Positions 43,460-52,037 of a stretch of 64,000 nt of DNA are shown here, piece after piece. Made by a program: the position numbers and the translations under genes. Positions within the stretch are counted from its first letter, which is position 1, and every line of letters starts with the position of its first letter. The stretch spans positions 1-64,000 of IMG/VR virus record IMGVR_UViG_3300013132_003882. One strand, given 5' to 3'. The notes below the pieces were generated by a model that made no database searches, was not told the origin of the DNA, and saw only the letters and a list, made by a program, of their open reading frames with translations. Source of the stretch: a virus.

Positions 43460-43672
43460 ATGCAAGCATCGATTACAGTAGCAGACATGATGGCGGCACT
43501 GAGCGCATTGCCCCCAGACGCACAACTGGTAGTGACCGAAAGCGGTTATTACAGTTATGGTGAGTTGGCCCGTGTGGGCTTGCCCGAAGCATACACTATA
43601 GACGGCGACGAGGATGACATCCCCCGTGGCACTGTGGTGTACCGTATTGGTCACAGTCACCAAAGTTATTGA
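43460..43672 (+). CDS. Hypothetical protein, 70 aa
   Basis: An acidic soluble protein with a good ribosome site and own promoter. The N-terminal TVADMMAALSALPPDAQLVV is followed by a Tyr-rich turn. No family was named. Confidence 0.7.
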   Translation: MQASITVADMMAALSALPPDAQLVVTESGYYSYGELARVGLPEAYTIDGDEDDIPRGTVVYRIGHSHQSY

Positions 43673-43675
43673 TTC

Positions 43676-43850
43676 ACAACCTGATGTGGGGCAGGTCAAG
43701 GCCCCACAGTCCTATCCCAAGGATCACCTGAGCACGAACTCAGGGCCGATGAGCATCGTTGACCTACCACGGGTGCCGATGGACGACGAATTTGGGAAGC
43801 AGTTGCAAGCAGTGGGAGGCATCGGCCGCACCGGGTGAGACCGGTCTTTT
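43676..43850 (+). ncRNA. Structured non-coding RNA candidate 2
   Basis: This gene-free stretch has several perfect stems: TGTGGGGC/GCCCCACA (43685-43708), CCTGAG/CTCAGG (43727-43744), GCCGATG (43775-43781, or 43745-43751) with CATCGGC (43820-43826), and a final ACCGG/CCGGT followed by CTTTT (43830-43850) that can serve as terminator. No separate promoter is obvious, so it may be a processed 3' UTR of the gene before it. Confidence 0.5.
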
Positions 43851-43867
43851 GATAAAGGATAAAGAAA

Positions 43868-44107
43868 ATGGAAAAATTGTATGAAGTTTGGCAATCGCAT
43901 GATCCACAAGGTTATGGTTGGTGCCAATTGTGGCAGGACTTGGAACCAGTTCGGTTGCCCTTGCCTTGGGCTCGTGAATATGCTCGCGAACTTTTTGAAC
44001 GTCAAGGTTTGCCTGTACAACTGCGATCTTTCGGTCCTCGAGCCAAAGGCAAAGTTTATGCTGGATTTGGTGCTGATTGGTGGTCATGGGCCATGGTTGA
44101 CCGATAA
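43868..44107 (+). CDS. Hypothetical protein, 79 aa, Trp-rich
   Basis: It starts after GATAAAGGATAAAGAAA. The middle has LPLPWAREYARELF, a PWAR string also seen at 54879. The function is unknown. Its end contains the -35 of the next promoter. Confidence 0.68.
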   Translation: MEKLYEVWQSHDPQGYGWCQLWQDLEPVRLPLPWAREYARELFERQGLPVQLRSFGPRAKGKVYAGFGADWWSWAMVDR

Positions 44108-44125
44108 TCACCCATCTGCTATAAT
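44097..44125 (+). promoter_or_regulatory. Early-type promoter, leaderless class
   Basis: TTGACC (44097-44102) and TATAAT (44120-44125), spacer 17. The ATG of the next gene starts 6 bases later. Confidence 0.85.
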
Positions 44126-44131
44126 CACAAC

Positions 44132-44281
44132 ATGAAAACACTGACCTTCACTGTACAACTTTCTCGCCAGCGCCGCCGTGCGGTGGAGTTGTACAGTCGC
44201 GACACGCCGTTCCGGCCCCGAGTGGAACAGAATCGGACAGTGTACAACCGCAAAGTCAAACATCGGAATCGTGATGAATAA
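44132..44281 (+). CDS. Small Arg-rich protein, 49 aa
   Basis: A very basic product (about 13 Arg, several Lys) with its ATG at the predicted transcription start and no ribosome site. It overlaps the following lipoprotein by 8 bases. It could bind nucleic acid or act as a leader for the lipoprotein unit. Confidence 0.55.
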   Translation: MKTLTFTVQLSRQRRRAVELYSRDTPFRPRVEQNRTVYNRKVKHRNRDE

Positions 44282-44522
44282 ACTGTTGACCGTATTACTA
44301 GCAGTGACCCTAGTGGGTTGTGCAAGTCAACTTTACCGCCCGCCATTGGACATCAGTACCATTCCCAATGATTGCGCCAACAAAAATTCCATCATTGCCT
44401 GGTTGGACCAGCAAGCCGCTATTCCCCAGCAAGCCTTAGAATCAAAGGAAGACTATGTTAGAAGTCGTGGACAAATTCGCTCGCGTATTTGGAGCCTGCG
44501 TTATACTTGTCAGCCTGTTTAG
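44274..44522 (+). CDS. Lipoprotein, 82 aa
   Basis: A signal sequence MNKLLTVLLAVTLVGC carries a lipobox (LVGC). The mature part is short and has an Arg-rich C-terminus. It opens a run of exported envelope proteins. The function is unknown. Confidence 0.75.
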   Translation: MNKLLTVLLAVTLVGCASQLYRPPLDISTIPNDCANKNSIIAWLDQQAAIPQQALESKEDYVRSRGQIRSRIWSLRYTCQPV

Positions 44523-44769
44523 TGGTTGCGCATCACGTGGCACACCCGGTGCCACAGTGATGACATATGAACAATTAAGATACTTTCAAATTGATTGCAA
44601 GATTAAAAATCAGCAGATGGCCATGCTTGAAAGCATGCGACTGACCCCAGATGAAAAATTCATGGCATCAATGAAAGAGATCAACCCATTTGAACCCAGG
44701 ACCAGCAATATCAATCGCATGATTGATTGGCATCAGCACATGCTGGCCTATTGTGATAGGCACTTATGA
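44455..44769 (+). CDS. Lipoprotein, 104 aa
   Basis: After a hydrophobic segment comes the lipobox LFSGC. AAAGGAAGACT precedes the ATG. It overlaps the preceding lipoprotein gene by 68 bases in another frame, a layout reminiscent of nested i-spanin/o-spanin pairs, but neither has a clear spanin domain. Confidence 0.72.
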   Translation: MLEVVDKFARVFGACVILVSLFSGCASRGTPGATVMTYEQLRYFQIDCKIKNQQMAMLESMRLTPDEKFMASMKEINPFEPRTSNINRMIDWHQHMLAYCDRHL

Positions 44770-45326
44770 AAAAATTATTATGGTTGATACTGGCACCAGT
44801 CTCAGTGATGGCATCAGAGTGTGTGTTGCAAGATCGTACAGTAAGTCGTTCCACAGTGACCATTGCAGAACGTAGCAAGATCACACAAGAAGTAGTGCCC
44901 AGCGCCAATGGCAATCGCAGATGCATGGTCAATATGCGAGTGCGTGTTGGATCAAACTGGCACACTGCATTTGGTGAACATGAATGGCCCGGCGATCGTC
45001 CCAGAGAAGAAGCCTGTGCCGTGGCAGTAAAAAATGCCGAAGCAGATGTGATTGAGCGTGTGGGCCGGGTGAACACACTCAGCGAAAAAACCATGGTGTG
45101 TTCGGACCGACCGGACCTGCAGGCTCTACGCAGTACCAATCCTGGCACAGTGGCCGAACTGCATCAGTTCAGACCGCATCCAGACTTTCCCCGAGAGTTT
45201 TGGCACAATGGCGCACCCTGCAGATACTTTTTGGACAGTGCTTATATTCGAAATGATGTGCGCACCTTTCAAGGAGTAATATGCAAAATACACGATGCCC
45301 GTTGGGTAGTGGTGGACAAATGGTAG
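44766..45326 (+). CDS. Exported Cys-containing protein, 186 aa
   Basis: The signal peptide MKKLLWLILAPVSVMAS is followed by a soluble domain with several Cys (ECVLQ, RRCMV, EACAV, MVCSD, PCRYF, VICKI), suggesting disulfides in the periplasm. It overlaps the upstream lipoprotein gene. No family was recognised. Confidence 0.72.
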   Translation: MKKLLWLILAPVSVMASECVLQDRTVSRSTVTIAERSKITQEVVPSANGNRRCMVNMRVRVGSNWHTAFGEHEWPGDRPREEACAVAVKNAEADVIERVGRVNTLSEKTMVCSDRPDLQALRSTNPGTVAELHQFRPHPDFPREFWHNGAPCRYFLDSAYIRNDVRTFQGVICKIHDARWVVVDKW

Positions 45327-45355
45327 TTGACCAGAAATTCGCAATCATGTACAAT
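45327..45355 (+). promoter_or_regulatory. Early-type promoter TTGACC-17-TACAAT
   Basis: TTGACC (45327-45332) follows the previous stop codon directly; TACAAT is at 45350-45355. Confidence 0.8.
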
Positions 45356-45384
45356 CTAGCTATGTTTACAAATTGGAGGCAAAG

Positions 45385-45507
45385 ATGAGGATAGCATTAA
45401 TTGTGTTGGTGGCTGCTGTTGTAACAGGCTGTGGCACACTGGGTGGGGCAGTTGGCGGTGCTGGCAAAGATCTCAGCAAAGTCGGTGATTGGATTCAAAG
45501 CAAATAA
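45385..45507 (+). CDS. Entericidin-like small lipoprotein, 40 aa
   Basis: The product has a signal MRIALIVLVAAVVTGC with lipobox, then GTLGGAVGGAGKDLSKVGDW. This matches the short Gly/Asp pattern of entericidin A/B lipoproteins, which influence envelope stability and cell death. A promoter and GGAGG site precede it. The gene is too short for most gene callers. Confidence 0.7.
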   Translation: MRIALIVLVAAVVTGCGTLGGAVGGAGKDLSKVGDWIQSK

Positions 45508-45515
45508 GGACAGAC

Positions 45516-46082
45516 ATGAAAAAGTATTTTGTAATTTTACCACTGGTGGCCTTGGTCACTGCTTGTGGCACAACCAAAGATGACTACCAAAAACGAGCCG
45601 AGGCCGCTGAAGAAAAACGCGAAGCACAGGTCACCAAATCTATCAGTCGATCACCATCCTGGATGACTGAGCTGCCGTCCAGTGACAGTGCTGTTTTTGC
45701 CAATGGCTCAGCAGTGAGCTCGGACATGAGCATGGCTGATTACAAGGCCAAACTGTTTGCATACGGCAAGATCTGCATGGCCGCAGGTGGACGTGTGAGC
45801 CAACAAGCTCAGGTGTTCATGCAAGATTCAGAATCAGCTGGTGCTGAGTCCAGCGAACTGGCCATCAAAAGCATGTGCCCTGGTGTGGATTTGACTGGCA
45901 TAGAAACTCGTGACATCAAGCGTGTGGGCGAAGGCAGCCGCTATCGCACCTATGTGCTGGTGGCTTTGCCCACCGGTGATGCCAACACTTTGCAAAGTCG
46001 CAAAGACAAGCTCATGCTGGACAAACGTGCTGACAAACGCAGTAAAGAAGCGTTCAAAGAGCTTGATCAAAACGCTCAGTAA
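45516..46082 (+). CDS. Lipoprotein, LPP20-like, 188 aa
   Basis: MKKYFVILPLVALVTAC gives a lipobox. Then comes a charged helix (EAAEEKREAQ) and a domain with SPSWMTELP and DYKAKLFAYGKICMAAGG that resembles the LPP20 lipoprotein family. The start at 45516 is chosen for the signal peptide and AAGGACAG upstream. The role is presumably in the host envelope. Confidence 0.75.
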   Translation: MKKYFVILPLVALVTACGTTKDDYQKRAEAAEEKREAQVTKSISRSPSWMTELPSSDSAVFANGSAVSSDMSMADYKAKLFAYGKICMAAGGRVSQQAQVFMQDSESAGAESSELAIKSMCPGVDLTGIETRDIKRVGEGSRYRTYVLVALPTGDANTLQSRKDKLMLDKRADKRSKEAFKELDQNAQ

Positions 46083-46088
46083 ACGGCG

Positions 46089-46096
46089 TATAAATA
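46089..46096 (+). promoter_or_regulatory. T4-like late promoter candidate TATAAATA
   Basis: An exact late-consensus octamer between the lipoprotein stop and a terminator. The ClpP-like gene starts 34 bases later. Confidence 0.45.
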
Positions 46097-46119
46097 AAAG
46101 CGGCTTTCGGGCCGCTTTT
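46096..46119 (+). terminator. Rho-independent terminator
   Basis: AAAAGCGGC-TTTCGG-GCCGCTTTT is a 9-bp perfect stem with flanking A/U runs. Confidence 0.88.
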
Positions 46120-46129
46120 CTCACTTTAT

Positions 46130-46699
46130 ATGACCACAGAAACCGAACCAGTTCAAACTCACAGTCAGGCTCTGCAACAAAATGGCATGTATGTTTTCAT
46201 GGGCGAAGTTAATGACGAAAACATTTGCCCTATTGTGGAATGGATCTTGCATGAGAACTTTGTGGTCAAGAAACGGCGCAAAGAACTGTTGTTGATGATT
46301 TGCTCGGAAGGTGGTGACATGGGAGCGGCCTTTGCCTTGATCGACGTCATGCGCAGTAGTCTAATTCCCATTAAAACAGTGGGCCTGGGCATGATTGCCA
46401 GTGCGGGGTTGTTGATCTTTATTTCAGGCACTGTTGGTCGACGTGTGCTCACTCCCAATACGTCAATTTTGAGTCACCAGTTCTCCTGGATGAACGAAGG
46501 CAAAGCACATGAACTGTTTGCCACCATGAGAGAATTTGAACTCACTCAACAACGCATGCTCAATCACTATAGATTGTGTACCGGACTCAGTGACGAGGAG
46601 ATCAAACAACATCTCCTACCGCCCAATGACGTTTGGCTGTCAGCCTCGGATGCCCTGAGTCTACGGGTGTGTGACCATATTTCAGAACTCACACGTTAA
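46130..46699 (+). CDS. Divergent ClpP-family serine protease
   Basis: The 189-aa product keeps a full ClpP triad: S91 in GMIASAGLL, H116 in ILSHQFS and D167 aligned to the ERD Asp. SEGGDMGAA stands for the oxyanion strand SPGG. It is quite different from the second ClpP at 48280. It may form a mixed ClpP ring with that protein or work as a separate prohead/tail maturation protease. It converges with the next minus-strand gene. Confidence 0.82.
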   Translation: MTTETEPVQTHSQALQQNGMYVFMGEVNDENICPIVEWILHENFVVKKRRKELLLMICSEGGDMGAAFALIDVMRSSLIPIKTVGLGMIASAGLLIFISGTVGRRVLTPNTSILSHQFSWMNEGKAHELFATMREFELTQQRMLNHYRLCTGLSDEEIKQHLLPPNDVWLSASDALSLRVCDHISELTR

Positions 46700-48228
46700 C
46701 GACTGCGGCGTTCTCTACCCAGGGTAGTTGCATCAGTTTTAGCCGCAGACTTGACCTTGGCGGCCTTGGCGCCTGGACCAGTTAGTCGCTTGTCAGTCAC
46801 ACGATCCAAGGCCTGCGTACTGGTTTCATTATCCCAACTGGCTTTTTTGTACTCAGTTAGTTTTTCTAGCAAGGCTTCTTTTTCAATGATGTTGCGTAGA
46901 TATATGCCATTGGGTCTGTTTTCAATTTTGGTTCTGATTTTCAACAACTTGTTTTTGGGATTGCCACGCTCATGGATTATAACCTCAGGCCAAGTTTTGT
47001 CTCCCACATACGTGGCTGCTAGGTCTATGGTTGCTAATTTTTCTTTGAGTCGGTTGAAGCGCAGGATTTTAAAGCCGCCCTTGTTGAAGTCTACTAGTTC
47101 TACTCGGGGATCACCTAGGGTAGCAAAATGTGTGATGCCTTGTGCGATGCCATCAAGGATGTTGGCTTCTTGTTCAGGACTAGCGCCTTTGAGTTCACGA
47201 TCAATTTGCTTGGCAGCGTACCCGTAAACTTTTTCAAAAGCTTCTCTAGAATTGCCTGCTTTGATTTCTCTTCTGAATGCCGGCAAGGCTGGATCAATAT
47301 TAACACCAAAGTAGTTCCATAACGACTGTTGTGTTTCTTCACTGTCGCCCCCTACCTGACCAAACTGTCCAATGCCCCCTACTTTCAAACTGGTGTTGAG
47401 GCGCAGCTTGCGTGGTTGGCCATTTTCGTCTGTGACAAATACCCACACATCAGTTTTTTGTTCGGTCTCTCCAGTGACACCGTCAGCCATGATGGTGATT
47501 TGATCAGCACGACCATTGATGTAAAAATAACGGCTGTAACGTTCAGCATCCGAACTGTTGACATAAGCAGCGGCACTGGCGTATTCGTCAGCCAGCAACT
47601 TTCTTTTGGCCGGGTCCATGAGATCCTGGTAAGGTCCAGTTTTGAGTCGCAGCACAAAGGTAACACGGTCAGCATGTTCGTTGTCGTAATCTTCCACTTC
47701 AACTTCGTACTGATCCTGTCCAGTTTTTTTGAGACTGTCCAACACGCCACTGATGTCCGCGGCGGTGACAGTGCCAATGTCTTCGCCAGATTCACGTTTG
47801 ACAAACTTGGCAAACATAGCCGCACCCAAGATGCCTTCTGACGTTTCGCCGCGATTGGTAATTTTGCCCACATCTTCAGGATCGTCAGTGCGGGCTCCAG
47901 TGTACACATTGAAACACGGGCCAATTTGAGAGGCAGTGCCTGTGACCAACATGAATTGGTCTGCATCGTTGGCAAACAAGTAGCCATCTCCGCCACCACT
48001 CACAGCAATGCTGGGCAGGTTTAGGATTTCTTGATCACCCAGTTCACTGGTGTCTTGCATGGTCAAGGGCGGTGTAGGATCAAACCCCTGCTGACGCATC
48101 AACTCAGCCAGGGCTTTGCCGTTCTTGGAGCCTGTGGCCACAGCAAATTGAGTACCAGGGCCATATTTGGGTTTGGAGATGGTGACTTCGTTGAGCACAG
48201 AATCGAATATATTGAGTAGGTCGCGCAT
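46696..48228 (-). CDS. Hypothetical protein, 510 aa
   Basis: A large soluble acidic protein beginning [14 protein letters not shown] with a basic tail ([20 protein letters not shown]). Features such as [20 protein letters not shown] are reminiscent of uncharacterised phage proteins, but no domain could be assigned. It lies between the two ClpP-family genes on the opposite strand, so a substrate or regulator role is possible but unsupported. Confidence 0.65.
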   Translation of the reverse strand: MRDLLNIFDSVLNEVTISKPKYGPGTQFAVATGSKNGKALAELMRQQGFDPTPPLTMQDTSELGDQEILNLPSIAVSGGGDGYLFANDADQFMLVTGTASQIGPCFNVYTGARTDDPEDVGKITNRGETSEGILGAAMFAKFVKRESGEDIGTVTAADISGVLDSLKKTGQDQYEVEVEDYDNEHADRVTFVLRLKTGPYQDLMDPAKRKLLADEYASAAAYVNSSDAERYSRYFYINGRADQITIMADGVTGETEQKTDVWVFVTDENGQPRKLRLNTSLKVGGIGQFGQVGGDSEETQQSLWNYFGVNIDPALPAFRREIKAGNSREAFEKVYGYAAKQIDRELKGASPEQEANILDGIAQGITHFATLGDPRVELVDFNKGGFKILRFNRLKEKLATIDLAATYVGDKTWPEVIIHERGNPKNKLLKIRTKIENRPNGIYLRNIIEKEALLEKLTEYKKASWDNETSTQALDRVTDKRLTGPGAKAAKVKSAAKTDATTLGRERRSR

Positions 48229-48256
48229 TGGTTTTTTCCAGGATTTGTGTTATACT
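48228..48256 (+). promoter_or_regulatory. Promoter of clpP
   Basis: TTGGTT and an extended -10 TGT-TATACT are 17 bases apart. AAGGAG follows 23 bases before the ATG region. Confidence 0.6.
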
Positions 48257-48279
48257 TATGCTTTCTACAAGGAGTGTGT

Positions 48280-48873
48280 ATGCCAAATCTAGTGCCCATA
48301 GTTTTAGAACAAACTGCCAAAGGCGAACGCAGTTACGACATCTACAGCCGACTGCTCAAAGATCGTGTGATCATGCTGGATACCGAAGTAAGCGAACATT
48401 CGGCCAGTTTGATTGTGGCACAGATGCTGTTTTTGGAAAGAGAAAATCCTGACAAAGACATCAGCCTATACATCAACTCACCCGGCGGATCAGTCACAGC
48501 CGGCATGGCCATCTACGACACCATGCAGTTCATAAAGCCGGGTGTGCATACCATTGTCATGGGGCAGGCCTGCTCCATGGGATCATTGCTGGCACAAGCA
48601 GGTGCTCCGGGCCGGCGTTTCATATTGCCCAATGCCAGACACATGATACACCAACCATCGGGTGGCGCAAGAGGACAGGCCACTGACATGCTGATTCAAG
48701 TGGAAGAGATTTTGGCCATGAAGCGTAATTTGACAGGTATATACGTTAAGCACAATTCAGCAGGCCGGACATTTGAACAACTCACAGCCGACATGGAACG
48801 TGACAACTTCATGAGCGCACAGGAAGCAGTTGACTATGGTCTTGCTGACAAAATTGTAGAAAACCGTACATGA
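48280..48873 (+). CDS. clpP: ATP-dependent Clp protease proteolytic subunit ClpP
   Basis: The 197-aa product is a canonical Clp[28 protein letters not shown], nucleophile S99 in QACSMGS, H124 in MIHQPSGG and D175 in ERDNF. The start at 48280 has AAGGAG and gives the mature-like N-terminus MPNLVPIV, so no propeptide is expected. It should dock to the phage ClpX IGF loop. It overlaps the radical SAM gene by ATGA. Confidence 0.95.
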   Translation: MPNLVPIVLEQTAKGERSYDIYSRLLKDRVIMLDTEVSEHSASLIVAQMLFLERENPDKDISLYINSPGGSVTAGMAIYDTMQFIKPGVHTIVMGQACSMGSLLAQAGAPGRRFILPNARHMIHQPSGGARGQATDMLIQVEEILAMKRNLTGIYVKHNSAGRTFEQLTADMERDNFMSAQEAVDYGLADKIVENRT

Positions 48874-50138
48874 CATTAAAAGACTCATTTTGCCCCAGCC
48901 CTTGGTTTCACATGCGAATCAACAACAGTGGGCACTATGAGTATTGTCGTTGGGCCGATAAAGCCCACAGAACCACTGGCTCTAACATAAGTGATACAAC
49001 TCCTGCTGAATTTTTTAATCAGAATCTGATTCCTATTCGCCAACAGTTATTAAATGGCGAACGCCCAACTGGATGTGCTGAATGCTATCAAATGGAAGCA
49101 CACGACAAGATAAGCGGTCGACAAAAACAACTGCTGAAAATAGGTGTGCAGTTATGGGAGTTTGACAAGATGTTGGCCAGTTCTCCCTGGATGCCTGTGT
49201 TTGTCAATCACATGCCGCAGATGCCACAAGACTGGCAAATTGATCTAGGCAACTATTGCAATTCGGCCTGTGTGTTTTGCCATCCAAGTTTTAGTTCACG
49301 ACTGGCCACAGAATGGAAACAACTTGGTTTCATTGACAAAACACCACCGGCAAATTGGTGTAATGACCCTGTATATCTACAAATTTTTATTGATACACTG
49401 GTCAAAAGTCCGCATATACAGTATCTACATTTCATTGGCGGAGAAACTTTGATCACTCCGGCATTTAAAAAAATACTTAAAGCATTGATTGATGCAGGCT
49501 TGAACAAAACTGCTACCATTGGATTTACCACAAATCTTATTAGTTGGGACAATGACACAATATCACTGTTGACACAATTTGTTGGAGTAAATCTTGGTGT
49601 TAGTATAGAAGCATTTGATTCTATTAACGAATACGTAAGATGGCCAGCAAAACAACAGCAAGTTATTAGCATACTATCACAGTGGGTTGCGCTTAGTCAA
49701 CAACACAATTGGTTGATGCAAATTAGAACCACTCCTACTATACTTACAATTCACAAATTACTCACAGTTTATGACTATGCCTGGGAACATGGTATTGTGG
49801 TGGAAAGTTGCAATTTTTTAACCGAACCGTCTTATCTGCGACTAGCAGTGTTGCCACAAAAATATCGTCAACCTATAATAGATCAGATGCAGGCTTGGAT
49901 TGATCAACGGCCTAACAATACAAAAACTGTGGTAAACATTAGACACCCAGATTTTGTATACGCACAAATTGCACAAGATTTGCAAAGTTATGTGAATTAT
50001 TTAAAAACTGAAACAGATCAAAGCGATCAGTTGCCGGTGTTGATACAGTTTTTAAAACGCCTTGAACTCAATAGAAAAAACAATATCTTAGACCATGTAC
50101 CACAATATGAAGAACTTTTTAGATCTGCTGGCTACTGA
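48870..50138 (+). CDS. Radical SAM protein with N-terminal Cys (twitch-like) region
   Basis: The 422-aa product has the core motif CNSACVFC (CX3CX2C) near residue 132. An upstream Cys-bearing part (FCPSPWF, YCRW, CAECYQ) resembles an auxiliary-cluster twitch domain placed before the core. FIGGETL and ECIEAF-like strands follow. Family members modify peptides or other substrates, but none is adjacent. It is AT-rich relative to clpP. Confidence 0.82.
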   Translation: MTLKDSFCPSPWFHMRINNSGHYEYCRWADKAHRTTGSNISDTTPAEFFNQNLIPIRQQLLNGERPTGCAECYQMEAHDKISGRQKQLLKIGVQLWEFDKMLASSPWMPVFVNHMPQMPQDWQIDLGNYCNSACVFCHPSFSSRLATEWKQLGFIDKTPPANWCNDPVYLQIFIDTLVKSPHIQYLHFIGGETLITPAFKKILKALIDAGLNKTATIGFTTNLISWDNDTISLLTQFVGVNLGVSIEAFDSINEYVRWPAKQQQVISILSQWVALSQQHNWLMQIRTTPTILTIHKLLTVYDYAWEHGIVVESCNFLTEPSYLRLAVLPQKYRQPIIDQMQAWIDQRPNNTKTVVNIRHPDFVYAQIAQDLQSYVNYLKTETDQSDQLPVLIQFLKRLELNRKNNILDHVPQYEELFRSAGY

Positions 50139-50379
50139 TTTAAAATTGCATGTGGTTGTAAACGGCAACCAGTATGAGAGTGACTTGCACACTCCGTTGA
50201 CATTCAATGCCGACGATTTGGTGTCAGTCGATGGTATTGAAGTGTTGCCTAGATATCGATGTCTAACTGGCGGCAGTACACTGCAAATTTCTGAACCATT
50301 TTATCAATGGTACCATAAAGCATCTGACCAAGGATGGTTGTTGAAGCCGCGGATCAGTAATAAAAGCGTTGAGCGTTGA
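50107..50379 (+). CDS. Hypothetical protein, 90 aa
   Basis: It overlaps the end of the radical SAM gene and could be its partner or substrate. The product is soluble. An upstream ATG at 50095 is possible. Its 3' end overlaps the convergent 30-aa gene. Confidence 0.6.
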   Translation: MKNFLDLLATDLKLHVVVNGNQYESDLHTPLTFNADDLVSVDGIEVLPRYRCLTGGSTLQISEPFYQWYHKASDQGWLLKPRISNKSVER

Positions 50380-50446
50380 TGTAAGCGCGAGTCTGACGCT
50401 CGCGATTGGCAATGAATGCCTGGTAGAGTGCTTTCAAATATTTCAT
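50354..50446 (-). CDS. Small protein, 30 aa
   Basis: A minus-strand gene starting MKYLKALYQAF, overlapping the stop of the 53-aa gene by ATGA, with AAGAGG upstream. It is helical and basic. The coupling is the main support. Confidence 0.5.
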   Translation of the reverse strand: MKYLKALYQAFIANRERQTRAYINAQRFYY

Positions 50447-50604
50447 ACTATACCTCTTTGTTGATCTTGATAGTACTGACGTTCCATCATTTCAACGTCG
50501 GCGGTATTTTGGGGATGGCGGGCGGCAATGTATTGTTCCAGCTTGCTTTGATAATTGTTGCTGGGGAACATTTCCGCCAGGCGTTTTAGTAGTTTTTCCA
50601 ACAT
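50443..50604 (-). CDS. DUF3563-like small protein, 53 aa
   Basis: The pattern LLKRLAEMFPS, then YIAARHPQNTADVEMMER resembles the short proteobacterial DUF3563 family of unknown function. AGAGGAAAAAC precedes the ATG, and CATAAATA (50629-50636, minus) lies 25 bases upstream. Confidence 0.6.
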   Translation of the reverse strand: MLEKLLKRLAEMFPSNNYQSKLEQYIAARHPQNTADVEMMERQYYQDQQRGIV

Positions 50605-50628
50605 GTTTTTCCTCTGTATTTGCCATGA

Positions 50629-50636
50629 TATTTATG
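50629..50636 (-). promoter_or_regulatory. Late promoter candidate CATAAATA
   Basis: One mismatch to the T4 late consensus, 24 bases before the DUF3563-like gene. Confidence 0.5.
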
Positions 50637-50680
50637 TCATGGTTTCTACTGAGTACTACTTTGGTACTACTTTTGGGTGG

Positions 50681-50709
50681 TTGACCAATAATTCACACCA
50701 TGCTACAAT
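50681..50709 (+). promoter_or_regulatory. Early-type promoter TTGACC-17-TACAAT
   Basis: TTGACC (50681-50686) and TACAAT (50704-50709). An ATG lies at +7, in frame with the later ATG that has AAAAAGGAG. Confidence 0.83.
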
Positions 50710-50733
50710 TAGAACATGCAAAAAGGAGTTATC

Positions 50734-50958
50734 ATGCAGAATTTGAAAGTCAAAGCCCTGGCCCTGTTGGCTGGTTGGATGGGTGCGGTGTTTGCTGGTA
50801 TTGCCGTTGTGCAATTGGCGGCAAACTATTTTGGCAGCGAAACAGTACTCAATATCTTTGTTGGTGCCGTACTGGCATGGTTGATGTATCAGGTGTATAA
50901 CTTGATTCTAGCCAAACTAGAATGGGACGCCCGAGTTGACGAACTAAACAAAAAGTAA
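50734..50958 (+). CDS. Small membrane protein, 74 aa
   Basis: Two hydrophobic helices (about 8-30 and 38-58) and a charged tail (DARVDELNKK) are visible. AAAAAGGAG supports this start; an in-frame leaderless ATG at 50716 would add six residues. The function is unknown. Confidence 0.68.
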   Translation: MQNLKVKALALLAGWMGAVFAGIAVVQLAANYFGSETVLNIFVGAVLAWLMYQVYNLILAKLEWDARVDELNKK

Positions 50959-50974
50959 TACAAGAGGACTTGGT

Positions 50975-51088
50975 ATGAATTACAGCATTCGTTGGACACA
51001 ACCTTTGACCAGTTGGGAACCCTTGGAATTTGAAATAACCGACTTTACCGAGGCCCGTGCGGTTTTACAAAGGATCATGGCACTATGA
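50975..51088 (+). CDS. Small protein, 37 aa
   Basis: AAGAGGACTTGGT precedes the ATG, and the stop overlaps the next ATG (ATGA). The product is short and acidic. The operon layout is the main evidence. Confidence 0.55.
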   Translation: MNYSIRWTQPLTSWEPLEFEITDFTEARAVLQRIMAL

Positions 51089-51438
51089 AATGGTTTGCTG
51101 AAACCACGGACTACCGGGACTCGGTGCCCAATGGTGTGTACCTCTTGGATGATTCCAAGAGCAAGATGTACGCATTCCGTCCAGGCCATAAAGGCAGTGA
51201 GGTCAAAGTGTTTGCCAATCCCATTCGCATTGACATTCGCGGTCGTAAATTCAAGTTGAACTCTGTGCAGTTCAAGACCGCACTGAAAGAAGAAGAACCC
51301 GAAGGTCGTACAATCGAAGTAACCGGCAGTCGAGGTGACATCTACCGGGTCACAGAGTTGAATGGTAACTGGAGTTGTACCTGCAGTGGCTTTAAATTTA
51401 GATCTAAATGCCGTCATATTGAGCAGTTATCAAAATGA
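51085..51438 (+). CDS. SWIM-type zinc-finger protein with replaced C-terminus
   Basis: The 117-aa product ends in a SWIM-like finger: CTCSGF...CRHIEQ (CxC...CxH). The last 16 codons appear to come from the homing element that follows, because a second version of the same C-terminus (GFKFRGDCRHIKSVK) survives at 52038-52085 beyond the endonuclease gene. The present reading frame is intact, so the gene probably still works. SWIM proteins bind DNA or partner proteins. Confidence 0.75.
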   Translation: MKWFAETTDYRDSVPNGVYLLDDSKSKMYAFRPGHKGSEVKVFANPIRIDIRGRKFKLNSVQFKTALKEEEPEGRTIEVTGSRGDIYRVTELNGNWSCTCSGFKFRSKCRHIEQLSK

Positions 51439-52016
51439 TATCTATTCATGTTGCCTGGATTTGTACTTTGTTTATTACAATGAGGACATGTAATGACAGG
51501 TCTTTCTTTATTTTGTAATCTTCTAAGTTCGGCCTGTGCAAGTTTGCGTTCAGGAGTCCATGCTTTACGCATTTTGTTTTTTGAATCTTCATTACGTTTT
51601 GATCCTAACATGAATGCTCGAACCTTTTCACCAAAACCATTTGGTTTTTTGCGACCTTTGTTTTTTAAAGATGATAGCAGAGCATTTCTTGTTTTCCCTT
51701 CGGGAGTACGAACATCTCCACAACCACGAGGACGTCCTTTACCTCCGCCATCGCCCTCTTCGATGCGTAAGTTTGCCCAGCCATCATTAGATACAACATT
51801 CCAAAGTTGGCTGTAAAAAATGCCTGTTTCTTTTATCTTATCTTTGTCAGTCGTTTCAAATAATATTTCCGTATGAACTTGATTACCGTGTTTCTTCAAA
51901 TGAAGTCTCCAATATTTTCCCGATCCTCGATAAATCAATGGGTCTTGTTTTGTATAACCAAGATATTTCAATCCTGTGAGTTGATGCGTTTTAACGTAGA
52001 GTTTGTAAGTGTCCAT
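51414..52016 (-). CDS. GIY-YIG homing endonuclease
   Basis: The 200-aa product starts with the GIY-YIG pattern KLYV...LKYLGYT, then RGSGKYW. It has a Lys-rich middle as in nuclease-associated modular domains, and a C-terminal CxxC...HxxxxC zinc finger (CPHCNKQ, HFDNC). It is inserted on the minus strand into a plus-strand operon and overlaps the target gene's last 25 bases antisense. No ribosome site is seen; GCATAAATA lies just upstream. It is AT-richer than its neighbours. Confidence 0.85.
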   Translation of the reverse strand: MDTYKLYVKTHQLTGLKYLGYTKQDPLIYRGSGKYWRLHLKKHGNQVHTEILFETTDKDKIKETGIFYSQLWNVVSNDGWANLRIEEGDGGGKGRPRGCGDVRTPEGKTRNALLSSLKNKGRKKPNGFGEKVRAFMLGSKRNEDSKNKMRKAWTPERKLAQAELRRLQNKERPVITCPHCNKQSTNPGNMNRYHFDNCSI

Positions 52017-52037
52017 GCATTTATTTATGCAGACCTT

